A DNA stretch of 64,000 nt. It comes from Apricaphanius iberus. Taxonomy: Eukaryota > Chordata > Actinopteri > Cyprinodontiformes > Aphaniidae. The stretch lies in NCBI GenBank assembly GCA_028564705.1, contig JAPXFQ010002690.1, positions 340,501 through 404,500 on the forward strand, given 5' to 3'. Under the pieces are notes generated by a model. That model saw nothing but the letters and a program-made list of their open reading frames with translations. It searched no databases and had not been told where the DNA came from. This document shows positions 23,100 to 34,296 of the stretch, one piece after another; position 1 is the first letter of the stretch; every line of letters starts with the position of its first letter. The position numbers and the translations under genes are program-made.

Positions 23100-23560
23100 T
23101 ATTGTGCTACCCGCCATACAACAGGCGAGGTCTTAATGAGGCCTCATCCATCTTTCTTGCTCTTCAGCCTGTGAAACGTGGCGTCCAGTACTCCAAAGGC
23201 GGAAGCCGCTGCTCCGTCCATTTTAAATGACTGGCTCCTTCACCTGTGCCGCACGCTCTGGGACATTATGCAAATGTCCTATCCTCTCACCAGCTGACCA
23301 GACTGCTCTCTGCCTGTAATCAGACGTGATTATGCACTGTGGCCTGCCATACCCTTCTCAGCAAATACATTCACTGTGTCCATTATAATATTCAGATCTG
23401 GTGGGATGAGCTGAGGAGAGGGGGCAGACGGGTGCTGGGCATGCAAAGGTTTGACGCCGTATATGGAGGGATTAGGGTTGTGGCAAACGGATAAAGCTAA
23501 TTAGATGATCCGATAACCATAGGAATCAACACTGGGAAGAAATATGACAATTTCTTAATA
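23100..23560. promoter_or_regulatory. Possible conserved non-coding element
   Basis: Unlike its surroundings, this stretch is of even base composition and free of repeats. It contains an octamer ATGCAAAT (23272-23279, POU-type), TGATTATGCAC (23328) and CTAATTAGATGATCC (23499), all homeodomain-like. Such clusters are typical of developmental enhancers. There is no direct evidence of function. Confidence 0.25.
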
Positions 23561-24892
23561 AAAACCTGCAATAAATGAGAGCAAATGGCTTTTAGCATTG
23601 TAAAGAACAATCGTCTCCATGTAGTAACACACCTGCAAAGGGTAACTGCAGATCTGCAACACAATATAAGAGACCACCCACCTCCACTCAGTCTGAGCCC
23701 TTTTGAATTTGCGTCTTCATCTCACAACAGGAGGACGAGCTCTGGCCTCATTATCGAGAACAGATTCTACAGCGCTAAAAGCCTGTTGGCCATGCAAAAT
23801 ATCTGGTTCAATATTTTACCATGCCCTTACAGCTTAGAGAGTAAACAAGGCTGCTTTAACGCTCAACGCCCACATTATATTCAATCTCACTTTCTCATAT
23901 TATGCTAACATGCCTGTATGGGAGCTGACCTGATCCTTCCATAGTTCCAACCTGCAACTCAAATGACGAAAATATAAATACCACAGCAGCTTTGCAGGCT
24001 TCAGATATGCAGTTTTTTTGTTTTGTTTTTTGTTCTTGCCGCCAAATAAAAGGTCCCCGTTCACCCATTCCTCTTACCAGTTAGCCTGAATTGTGTCCCC
24101 TCTTATGGCTTTGTCTGAAGTACTTTGGTCATTGCTCCCATCAGCTGTGGTGATTAAGGATGTGAGCTGACAGGTGCCATGCTACACTCACTGGTACATC
24201 TGGTTTTCATCTCTCACTTCTGGTCATGAGAGATTACTATTTATCAAGTGAACAAGAACCGGAATACAAGCATCTGAAATTAACTACCTTTGTTGGGTTA
24301 TCATGCTAGGTAAGCGAGATAAGGTGAGGAGCTTGAAGTTGAGCTTCCTGTCCTTTGCTTCCAACAAATTTGTTGAATTGGTTCAGGTATTTGACTAGGA
24401 TTTCTCACAGACTCCTTCCTGTGGGTCATTTTCTGCCCTTGTCTCAGTGGAGAAACACTCAGATACAGAGCCAAAACTTTCTGGGTGAATGATATACCCC
24501 TTCTAACCTTGGAATGCCTGGGGCCCTTCAAGGAGAAGGTGTAATGGGACATCCATCCCTTATCTCGGAAACTAGTTGTTTTAACATTTATTGTAAAAAG
24601 CTTTCCAAAGCTTTGGAGTATTAAAATCTGATTGAGAATTGTTCACATGTTGTTTTACATAGCTGAAGATACAAATTTGAAGCTTTTCTAGTAGAGTAGC
24701 TGTGAATTTGAGCATTAGTATGAAAATTACTAAATTATTAAAAGAGGCACATTTGTGCCAAATAGAACTTTAAAAACATGAGAAGTGTGTTAATATCAAA
24801 AGTATTCAAAAGCTGTAAATGATATAAAAAAGGTGCACTTGCTGTTTTAGGTTTGGAATAGGTAATTATTCTTAAAAACCTTTAAGAGAGTA
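23561..24892. other. Unassigned stretch
   Basis: The 107-codon ORF at 23585-23908 has no recognisable domain. The rest is AT-rich. Confidence 0.3.
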
Positions 24893-25467
24893 GAGCGGGA
24901 GATCGATGGACGGATTGGTAAGGCGTCTGCAGTTATGCAGGCGCTGTACCGGTCTGTTGTGGTGAAGAGAGAGCTGAGCCGAGAGGCAAAGCTCTCGATT
25001 TACCGGTCGATCTATGTTTCTACCCTCATCTATGGTCACGAATGCTGGATGGTGACCGAAACAACGAGATCACGGATTCAGGCGGCTGAAATGAGTTTCC
25101 TCCGTAGGGTGGCTGGGCTCTCCCTTAGAGATAGGCTGAGAAGCTCGGTCATCCGGAGGAGGCTCAGGATAGAGCCGCTGCTCCTGCACATCGAGAGGAG
25201 CCAGTTTAGGTGGCTAGGGCATCTGCTCAGGATGCCTCCTGGACGCCTCCCTGGCGAGGTGTTCTGGGCATGTCCCACCGGGAGAATGCTCAGGGGAAGA
25301 CCCAGGACTCGCTGGAGGGATTATGTCTCCCGGCAGGCCTGGGAGCGCCTCGGGAATCCCGAGGAGCTGGCCCAAGTGGCTGGGGAGAGGGAAGTCTGGG
25401 TCTTTTTGCTTAGGCTACTGCCCCCGCGACCCGACCCCGGATAAGCAGAAGCTGATGGATGGATGGA
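24893..25467 (+). mobile_element. Rex3-type LINE 3' fragment
   Basis: The same family as 4950-6243, but only the last 575 bases. A 169-codon ORF (24935-25444) reads ALYRSVVVKRELSREAKLSI, ERSQFRWLGHLLRMPPGRLP and RGRPRTRWRDYVSRQAWERL. The open frame and higher match to the family than the 4950 copy suggest that it is younger. It ends in GATGGATGGATGGA. The reverse transcriptase core is absent (5' truncation). Confidence 0.9.
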
Positions 25468-26341
25468 ATCTTTTTTGTAAAAGAAATATTTTGTTGGGTG
25501 GGTTTTAAAGGATGATCACCAAAACAATATTACTATAAGTAAGGTAAGGATAAATCAAACTATTGTATAATATTACAAGACATGTATGGTGAACATTTTT
25601 TTTAACCCAAAATTCCAGTCGATTTTGTAATCTTTTTGCAGACATGTCTAATTTGATGTTTCCAGCATTGTTTTTTATCAGTCATGACTCCTAAAAACCA
25701 TGTTGACCATACTTGCAGGATTTCCTAATTATTAATTTTAATTTGATCGCTGGTATGTTTTAGTGAACACCATATCATTGTCTTTAGCTGTGTCCTATCT
25801 GTCTCTCCTGAGCCTCCTTCCCTTCTGTGTTACTTATACTCCTCTCTTCCTCACCTTCCCCGTCGATTCATCGTCGTCTTCCGATGGTGTGTCTACTCTT
25901 GCTGTCTCCTGTCTCGTCATCCAGCCTCATTCCTCTGGATCATCTGTACCATCATTCACACCTGGTAATAAATCAACCATTACTTTATCCATGTCTACGT
26001 TTGAGTCACTGCTACATGTAGACACAGCTCCTGACAGAGGAAAATTAATATATTTGTGTCATCTGCAAAAAGCAATGAAAGTGTAGACTTAGATAGTGTA
26101 GCAAAATCATATATATATATGTATTTGAAACAATAATTGTCCCAATTTTTAACTTTGTGGCACCTTGTATCGTCTCTTTAGTCTGTTTGATCCAGAAATA
26201 TGATCGTATTTTACAACCGCTGTATATTTTGTTTTAAAATTGCGTTTATTTTCACAATTGACTGGATTGTCGTGTGGTTCTTGGTGTGACTTCCTGCCAG
26301 AATTGACTCTGATCGCTCGATAAAAATAAAGAAAATTGACC
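25468..26341. other. Unassigned AT-rich stretch
   Basis: Includes a short (AT)n run at about 26110-26122. No gene recognised; the 107-codon ORF at 25763-26086 is Ser/Leu-rich without domain signature. Confidence 0.3.
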
Positions 26342-26507
26342 AGATGCTGAGACAAACGCGTCATGGTACAAGCCGGCTGCAGAAGACCGCGGTCATTACT
26401 TTCAGCTGCTGTCAATAAGACTCCTCACTGCCTCAATATAAAAAATAATAATCAGAACGCGGTCTTGTGCAGCCAGCTTGTGCCATGAAGCATTTGTGTC
26501 AGCATCT
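26342..26507. repeat. Long inverted repeat (50-bp arms, 66-bp loop)
   Basis: The arm at 26342-26391 (AGATGCTGAGACAAACGCGT onward to GACCGCG) matches the complement of 26458-26507 at 44 of 50 positions. The loop sequence 26392-26457 recurs without arms at 27417-27480. It could be a foldback element or a hairpin RNA gene; no protein is encoded. Confidence 0.8.
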
Positions 26508-27416
26508 AGCCCTCCGTGTCTGGTGTGAACTACACCATAGGTTAACAAGGGCGTAGAATGAAAACGGTCTCCGATCTGCGCCGCTTCCATTGGTTGAAAT
26601 TACAAATTGACTTATTGAGCTCTCTTTGGCTCTACAGTGGAAATGCTGACAACTTTGTCCCCCCAGTTTAAAAATCCTATCTGTGCCCCTGCACAGTAGA
26701 AACAAAACCACTCAGCCATTGCTCTGAAAAAAAAAAAACTGGGATAGTTTAAAGGTAAAGGAAAAAAAGAGGAAATTTCAGCAGAAAAATAGTTGGAAAA
26801 ATATATAGAGTACTGAGACATCTTACAGGAGCATCATGCAATAGTAATACTGAATACTGATTAGTCCTTCCAAAAGTAACTTAATTACTTTACTGATTAC
26901 TTTACTTGTAATCTAACTTAGCTATTTTTAAAATAACTATAAGTTACTGTTGTGGCAGGATTTTGTCTTCTCCCTATTTTAAGGTTTTATTATAAAATAA
27001 CAACCTGAATATGCTTTATATTATGTCTTTATTCTCTCGTCTTCCACAAGATGGAACAGGTGTCGAGGATGTGTAGAATAGTCTTCCATGAACTCTGTCC
27101 CACCAAGACACGGTCATTTAAAAACAACGATGACCCTGTCTGGGTGAATGAGCAGTGCAAAATTCTTCAAGGATGGTTCTCCAGCATATGTCTTATTTTT
27201 TCTTTAAACTATCTAGGTTGTTTACTCATCCTTATAAAAGTATGTTTTCATTTCCGCGTTCAAGGTCAGTTCATATCGACTCTTGGTGTGTTTTGATACT
27301 CCTTGTTAATAAACAAGTGTAAATAAATACTCTTGGTACACAGAAGGAATCCTTTTCATCCTTTTTTTATTCAACAGTTTTATTACTGGTCAAATATTAT
27401 AAATCTGATTCCCAAA
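26508..27416. other. Unassigned stretch
   Basis: No gene or repeat family recognised; a 12-bp A run lies at about 26728-26739. Confidence 0.3.
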
Positions 27417-27480
27417 TCATTACTTTCAGCTGCTGTCAATAACACTCCTCACTGCCTCAATATATAAAACAATAATCAGT
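27417..27480 (+). repeat. Second copy of the hairpin-loop sequence
   Basis: TCATTACTTTCAGCTGCTGT and the following 44 bases repeat 26392-26456 with a few differences. It is about 1 kb away and lacks the inverted arms. Confidence 0.85.
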
Positions 27481-27784
27481 TTTGCCAATATTCAATTTTT
27501 TGGAAGTGCATTTTTACAATACGGCAAGAAATAGACGTACTTTTTTTATATACTTGCAGGCTGCTTCACACTACACGTACTATTGGAGAGTTCCACTAGG
27601 GGGCAGTGTACAGAATCAGATAGGGCCGGAATCATAGGGTAGAAACAAAACAAACATGGTGACAGAGGAGATAATCAGCTGTTTGATTTTCAGATTACAA
27701 CACTGTCATAGGTTTATAAGAACATATCTACAACTACAACTATATCTACAGCTTGCTTTTCTACTGCTTATGAAACTGTGTGTG

Positions 27785-27817
27785 TGTATATACGTATATA
27801 TATATATATATATATAT
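27785..27817. repeat. (TA)n microsatellite
   Basis: A short TA-rich tandem directly before the tail of the SINE at 27818, a usual position for simple repeats that grow at retroposon tails. Confidence 0.9.
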
Positions 27818-28254
27818 CCATCCATTTTCTGAACCGCTTAGTCCTCCAGGGGTCGCGGGGGGGCTGGTGCCTATCTCCAGCTGTCAACGGGCGAGAGGCG
27901 GGGTACACCCTTGATAGCTTGCCAGTCCATCACAGTACATATATATATATATATGATTAAAAATCCGTGCACAGTAAACCGAGGGGTATGGATTCTTACT
28001 CAAAAATGTTTTTAAATGCTGTGTCTCAAAAAATATTTGACACACAGCATTATATAATCCAAATCTGCCACAATCAATATCAATATATACAGATTCAACT
28101 CTGTCCATCACAGGGCAATACATAGAAACAATCACCACATATACACACTTATACCTAGGATCATTTTTAAAGAGACCAATTAACCGAAAAGTCATCTTTG
28201 TGGACTGTGGGAGGAAGCCAGAGTACCCAGGAACCCAAGCATGCACAAGGAGAA
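27818..28254 (-). mobile_element. SINE copy, interrupted
   Basis: On the minus strand this is the same SINE as 15775-16117. Its tail is at 27818 (TCCATCCATTTTCTGAACCG) and the GGACTGTGGGAGGAAGCCAG body is at 28201-28220. It is split by a 167-bp insert (27936-28102). The tRNA-like head is missing or unrecognisable beyond 28254. Confidence 0.75.
27936..28102. mobile_element. 167-bp insert flanked by an 11-bp direct repeat
   Basis: GTCCATCACAG occurs at 27925-27935 and 28103-28113, where the SINE should have it once, so the sequence between is an insertion with target duplication. It contains (TA)n, a hairpin AATGCTGTGT/ACACAGCATT (28015-28024 and 28042-28051), and about 40 bases (27967-28007) resembling 28364-28410. 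Confidence 0.65.
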
Positions 28255-28328
28255 ATACCCTACGGGAGGAATCACAAAACACACCACACTTAATGCTGAA
28301 TATTTAGCTCTGTTTAGTTGGAGTTGTA

Positions 28329-28355
28329 GGGGGGGGGGGGGGGGGGGGGGGGGGG
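28329..28355. repeat. Poly(G), 27 nt
   Basis: An unbroken run of G, rare in vertebrate genomes. It could be G-quadruplex forming, and its length may be uncertain because such runs are hard to sequence. Confidence 0.9.
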
Positions 28356-28429
28356 TCCTAATCTGTGCGCACAGTTTAGTAAACAGAGGGTATGGATTTT
28401 TACACCTCAAAAATTATTTCTGCACCTGA

Positions 28430-29108
28430 CCCCTGCCGGGCTCTATAGAGTTGTGAGGAGTGGAGTTTATGAAGAGTTAACAACAAAATAGCCAAGAGAC
28501 CATGAGCAACATTTTACCTTTTCCAAGCTTCCTCCACTGCAAACTCAGCGTGACTGAAAAGTCAATTCTTATTGAACTGACAATAGTGTTGCTGATTGGG
28601 AATTGGACTGTGAGGTTCTCCCCGATTGATTATGTAATGACCTGTTAATAAAACCTTGTGTGGGAGGATTGGTGTCTGTGTGTGTGTTTGTGTGTGTGCA
28701 AAGCCATAAATACCCCAATTTTGTCCCTCCTTGCGCTTGTTTTTCTACCCAATCACACCAGGGTCTGATCTGGCCCTTCTGCTGATTGGAAATGGTTAAT
28801 GGTAGGATGCTAGGGTTAACTGTTTAAACAAATGCTCAGTTCTATCCAAAAATAGCCTCCAAACCAGTGAATCACCACACTGCAGTATTCACCCACACCT
28901 TCCTCCTCATTTTAACTCTGACTAAGCTGAACTATTGTTTTGTTGTTGTTGCTCTCTGCTTATGTAATCACAGAACATCTGTGGCAGATAACATAGCAAT
29001 AGCATGAAGGATAGTTGCAAACCGTGGCCCATTGACCAAGGCCCTTGACCCTTACTTCTTATGCGTAATTTCTAAAATTCTAAGTAAATGTATGTGTTCA
29101 TATTTGTT
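28430..29108. other. Unassigned stretch
   Basis: Contains a short (TG)n run at 28673-28698. No gene recognised. Confidence 0.3.
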
Positions 29109-29232
29109 CAGAGGTGGAATAAGTACTAACATATTCTGCTCAAGTAAAAGTAGTAATGTCGTGATGACATTTTACTCAAATACAAGTAAAATTATCACTC
29201 TAAAATTTACTAAAGAAAAAGTAAAAAGTAGC
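29109..29232. mobile_element. hAT-like MITE (CTCAAGTAAAAGTA type)
   Basis: GAGGTGGAATAAGTAC, CTCAAGTAAAAGTAGTAATG and repeated ACAAGTAAAAT/AGTAAAAAGTA motifs are those of a very common fish MITE. Only one end is obvious. Confidence 0.55.
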
Positions 29233-30619
29233 TGATTGAAAATATGGTCAGAGTAAGTTACCGTTTTCTGGCAGTCTGTCCTGAGTAGTTCAAGAAAGAA
29301 AACGAGACATACATCTCAAAGTAGTTGCTTTTTCATAAAACAGTGCCATTGCACATTAACTACAAATGTATAAATCTGAGGTTCAAAACAGTGATCTATT
29401 AAATTCAACCCACATTTTGATATGAAAATCAGTTAGTAAACCCACAGGGATTTATCTAAAACTGTTGAGTTGTGAAAGCATATTGATTACAGTAAAGACA
29501 TTAGTGCAGAGATTAAAGTAGGATGACGGCCAAATTACTAACTGTTCAACAGATGAAGCTGATAATCAGGACATGAAACCACTATTGTTCTACTTCCGCT
29601 GAAAACAAATCCTGTACCGTCAGTTATTTCCTGTACTGTTACATCTCTTAGAGAGTCCCAGTTGTCCAGTGGGCTCACAGCTGTTCCCTCGTAGTATGTA
29701 ACACAGGCTGCTTTCTGTGACTACCAGGCAAACAGCAGTATTCAACTTGAGAAATTCTGTCTCTGATGAACAGCTATTGTGGTGTAATTGCATTTTACTG
29801 TAAGATGTTTGCAGAACTACTCAGGGCAATTAGTGCTGACGGTAGCTAGGGGCGATGCAGGAGCAGTAAACCTCGATGCAATGTTGTGCTTGGCACAAGG
29901 GAAACGAAGAAAAGGAAATTAACCCGAATCCATGCAGCAGAACCACATGTGATTTGATAAAGCATTAGCTTCAACTTTTTAAATGGGTAAATAAATATCT
30001 CCCTTTCTAAACCAAAAAGTAATTACAGTTTACCTAACCAGGCCAATCTGCCTCACAGCAATACTGAAAGAGCTGCACCACCTGCCAAAGAAGTCGGTTT
30101 AAATTTTCTCCTATATTCCTTTATCCTTAATAAATCCAATTTTGCTTACAAATATTGAAAAAGGTCCAGTAAAATGTTGGCTGAACTGTACTGACTGCCA
30201 GAGCAAATTTCTGCAGAATTAATTCAGATTATCTAAGATTTAGATGAGGTTTTTTTTCATATAGTAAAGAGTGCTGCACAATTGCACACTTGGTAGAACT
30301 TTTACCTTCGTCAGGTTTTATTCTGAGGATCTCCACACGGAACGATTCCAGTCTTTTATGGCTCATTGTCACTCTGGAGATATTTAGTGAGAGAGGAAAA
30401 TCCTACTTGTACACCTAATCAGAGAACTACAGGGAAAAAAACAACTGCCACTGTGGTTATCAGAGTCAGGTCAAGCAGAACCAAGTGTACTAAGACTGGA
30501 AAGTACTAAGTAGCAAACCACACCCAAGGAGGAGGGGGGAGTTTACCTCCGGAACTACACAGTTCACACAGAAGCTCACAAGCTCATATATGCCACGGGC
30601 CAGAGACGGTTTCAATATA
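29233..30619. other. Unassigned AT-rich stretch
   Basis: No gene, repeat family or motif recognised. Confidence 0.3.
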
Positions 30620-31740
30620 AAAAATATAACTTTTATTATTATTATTATTATATTTTTTTTTTTTTTCAACCCTTTAAAAGTAAATCACAGCAAACCAACA
30701 TAAACACAATCCACAAAACTTGGCACTAAGGAGGGGGAAAGGAAGCCTGTCAGGACTGGGGCTTACCGTGCGGCAGAATCAAACAGAAAACAGGGATCCT
30801 CACACTAATCACCAGTGCTCCTCACTCACACGCACTCAAACACAGCAACAAGGGAAGGGGGATTGTGAAGAAATGCCACCACCAACGATTGCACTGCCGC
30901 TTGGGCCCACAGCACCTGACAAGACAAGGAAAACAATTAGAATAACCAAAATACTAAACACTAATATGGACTAAAGATAACGTACAACAGTAAATAAACA
31001 TGCACAAAAGAATTAAACAAAACAATGCAAAACAACAAAACAAATAAATGAAGAAACACATGCAAAATGGAATAAACACCGATTTAAAATAAGTTCTTTA
31101 GTGGCCTATTCAGCTCAGCCCTGGACAGCCAAGCGCGTCACTATCCCACAGTCCATCCGCTATGAGGCCCGCGCCGGAACCAGAGCGGACAGCGTAAGCT
31201 GGAGCGATGAGGGAGAATTAGAGGAGCCAAAACAGCAGCAATCTTCCAAGGAGTAGCGGACCTGGGCGACCCAAGATCTGGCGCCTCACTGCACTGGCAT
31301 GATCAGAGCCCCTACAAGCATGCAGAGGGGGAGAGCCTCAAAGGCGGCGGCGTAATCCTGCTATGATCTACAACAAGCAGGTACAAAAATCAGCCGAGAG
31401 ACGAGCAAAAGGCAGAAATGACAGTGAACACACATACCGGAGCGGACATTTAATAGGACGCAGAACATCCAGCAGAGCAATCCCTTCACAGCCCCAGCAG
31501 CCAGCCGTGCCGCACGCAAGGAGTTTTGCGCCTTTGACAGCGACACGCCAAACAAAAGACCTGGCCACGCCACACCACAGTCACTACGGAATGCAGCAGG
31601 AAGAGGCCGGCTGGCCAAACACATCCGCTTTTAAAACAGGTGCATGGTGCCACCCACTAATCAAGGTGGTTGGCAAGACTGGCACAATGCCATACAGTGG
31701 CCAACATGCAAACGGCATCCGGCCACACAAGTAATACTGA
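30620..31740 (-). mobile_element. Unclassified CpG-rich block with A-rich tail
   Basis: Read on the minus strand, it runs from a GC- and CpG-rich part (31740-31110) through a T-rich spacer to GGGTTGAAAAAAAAAAAAAA (near 30667-30653) and (AAT)n at 30650-30632, as a retroposed RNA would. Inside are a TTTTAAAA (31635-31628), a splice-acceptor-like CCTTGTCTTGTCAG (about 30921) and a donor-like CGGTAAGCC (about 30763). CpG density is unlike the rest of the window. It might be an LTR, a retroposed transcript or a host first exon with CpG island. No ORF is convincing. Confidence 0.35.
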
Positions 31741-31744
31741 TGGG

Positions 31745-32090
31745 AAAAGAACAAAAATCTAAATGCAACACTTTTGTTTTTGCTCCCTTTTTTCATGAGC
31801 TGAACTCAACGCTCTGAAATATATTCTATATAAACAACAAACATTACCCTTAAATATAAAGAAATATCTGTCTAAATCTATGTAAGTAAGCACTTTTTCT
31901 TTGACAATATAATCCATCTCCCTATACAGGTGTGGCTAATCAAGGTGCTGATTAGGCAGAATGAGTATTGCACAAGTGTCCCTTAGACTGACCACATTAA
32001 AAGGACACTCTGAAATTTTCTGTTTGATCACAAAGCACAACGCAGTTTTGAGGGACTATGCAACTGGCATGCTGACCGCATTAGTATTCA
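31745..32090 (+). mobile_element. Tc1/mariner long terminal repeat fragment
   Basis: TCTAAATGCAACACTTTTGT with the following CATGAGCTGAACTCAA and AGGTGTGGCTAATCAAGGTG text is recognisable as the roughly 300-bp terminal inverted repeat of a widespread fish Tc1-like family. It breaks off at about 32090 inside the element. Confidence 0.7.
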
Positions 32091-32850
32091 CCAGAAATGA
32101 CCGTTCATCCCAGCTCTCTTCAACTCATTGAACAGTTCTTTCTATGTAGTTCTGGGTGATTTCCTTGCATATAGCCCTATGCTGAGGGAGATTATCATTA
32201 ATCCAATTTCAAATAATTGCTCCAACAGTTGATCTCCTTTCACTAAGATGCTTACTTATTGTATATTGGCTCATCCCAGTCTTGTGCAGGTGTACAATTT
32301 TGTCTCTGGTGTTCTCAGACACCTCTTTGGTCTTGACCATAATAGAATTTGGAGTCTGACTGTTTGAGGTTGTGGACAGGTGTCTTCTATACAGATAACT
32401 AGTTCAAACAAGTGCCAATAACACAGGTAACAAGTGGTGGATAGAAGAGCTTCTTAAAGAAGTAACAAGTCTACGTGAGCCAGAATTCTTGGTTGGTTGT
32501 AGGTACTAAATACCTTTTTTCTGCTCTATTATACAAACAAATTCTTTAAAATCATAGAATATGATTTTCATTGGGGTTTTATTTACATGCTGTCGATGAC
32601 TCATCGTAATCTACTGGGATTCCTTACATAGAACACAATTAACTGATTGGATTGTTTGTATAAATGTATTGAAATGACTTTTGTTGTAAAGTGTCTTTAG
32701 ATGACATTTGTTTTGATTTGAGTTGAACTCTGTCTCTCACAATTGAGGTATACGTATGATGAAAATCACATTCTTATCTTTTTAAGTTGGACAAGACTAA
32801 CCAAGCTCTGAAGAACCAAACTTCAATCCTTCTGGATACTTCTAGAACAG
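32091..32850 (+). mobile_element. Second Tc1-like fragment with nested L2-tail insert
   Basis: ATTTGGAGTCTGACTGTTTG, GGTTGTGGACAGGTGTCTTC (32348-32385) and, later, CACAATTGAGGTATACGTAT (32737) belong to one fish Tc1-like family. The stretch at about 32580-32730 interrupts it and ends with TTGTAAAGTGTCTTTAGATG, the tail also seen (complemented) at 34297, 44174 and 45324. This is thus an insertion within an older transposon. Confidence 0.6.
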
Positions 32851-32945
32851 GGGTCTGCAACCTGTGGCTCTGGAGCCCTAATTGGCTCTTTGGAGCTTCC
32901 ACAATGGCTCCTAACTTTGAATCAAAATAATAATGAAAAGCTAAA
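32848..32945 (+). mobile_element. MITE end (AGGGGTCTGCAACC type)
   Basis: CAGGGGTCTGCAACCTGTGG followed by GGCTCTTTGGAGC matches the start of a common fish hAT-like MITE. The opposite end was not found. Confidence 0.5.
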
Positions 32946-33894
32946 ATTTTTTAAATACATGACAGTGATGTATTAATATAGATGATTTGATGACAAATGC
33001 AGGTTTTAAAAGGTTTTCAGTTTTTAGGGAACAAGTTAAAACTTTTCTTAATCTGTTTTTTTGTGAAATCAGGTTGGAAACTGTGCTTTTCTTTTCCATC
33101 ATGAGTTCATGAGTCAAAAAAAACGAAGTTCCAACACTAACATTACTGATGAACAATGTATTTTTGCTTTCCATCCCCTCCCCCCAACAGACTGATCCAT
33201 AGACTGCACAACTAATATCTTTCAACAGATTCTCGTACCTGTTCTGTGGATCTCTGCGGCCTCATCAGAGTTACCATTGGACTTTGCTTCTCAGATTAAC
33301 CCTCTCCTTGTCTGGCCCAGCAGTTTAGATAGACATGCACATCTTGGTAAGTTTACTGCTGGGCCGTACTACTCCTATTTTTCGATGACAGATTAAACAG
33401 AGCTACTGTATGTCAGATGTGCAAATCCTAGGAAATGGTTTTATAACCTATTTAATTACTGGAATCTATTTACTAATGCATGCTATAACTAACCACACTG
33501 TTCAGGTTTTATCTCATAAAACCAACCTTGCACCCTATTCCTTCCAAATCAGATTCTATGTTACTTTGTGTTGGTCTGTCAGATTTAGGTAGCCATAATA
33601 TTTTTCTGAGGCAGTGTGCGACTATGGAACAAAAACCTGAGCAAAACCTGAATCAAAGTTGGCCAGCCTTTCCTGTCTCAGTCAAATTTAGACTGCTGGT
33701 GGTGGAGGGGTGGGGGGCATAACAGGTGTGTAATCTACATAACAAAATCACCACATAATCACAGCAATTACCTGCACAGAAAATTGTGGCTCGTGTTAAA
33801 ATCCACTGAGCACACTGCTAATCAAAGCTGCTGTGCACAACTACTTTATTTTTTCACGTTTTCCATCCTTAGGCCAGAAGCCCCTTCCTGAGGG
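32946..33894. other. Unassigned stretch
   Basis: No gene recognised. Confidence 0.3.
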
Positions 33895-34180
33895 AAACAC
33901 TGATTTAAAGAAATTCAGCGGATCTCCGTTATTTTAAGCGAGTGATAAGATGGTCCTGCATCACGGTCCGAGATTGACAGTGATGAACTGTTAATGATTA
34001 TCAAAAGTGACAAACATTAGTGGTACCCCTAAGTAATTGATTGTATCTATTAGCTATGTGACGATGCAGTGCGGTCCAGAGGATGCGGATGAGTTTTTAA
34101 TTAATGTGCCTGGTTATTTTGATGCCAATTAGCTAATTTTAAGCGCTGTCAAATGATGTTTTCTTTTGATATACCAGAGG
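33895..34180. promoter_or_regulatory. Possible conserved non-coding element
   Basis: Rich in homeodomain- and TALE-like sites: GATTGACAGTGATG (33972), TTAATGATTATC (33991), TAATTGATTG (34035), TTTTTAATTAATG (34095), CAATTAGCTAATTT (34127), GCTGTCAAAT (34145). It has no repeats and no ORF. This is a typical composition for deeply conserved fish enhancers, but conservation was not tested. Confidence 0.3.
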
Positions 34181-34296
34181 CTATTTAAAAGCTTGGGGTG
34201 TTTTTCCCCCTATTTTTCCCCATTATTTTAGGTTTTATAACACCTTGTGGTTGTCATATTAGTAGGTGTTCATATTTCAACAACACGTAACATAAA

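Noticed and set aside
31361..31734. ORFs of 60-123 codons on both strands in the CpG-rich block
   Set aside because: Several frames are open on both strands at once, as expected from GC-rich composition; no family match was seen.
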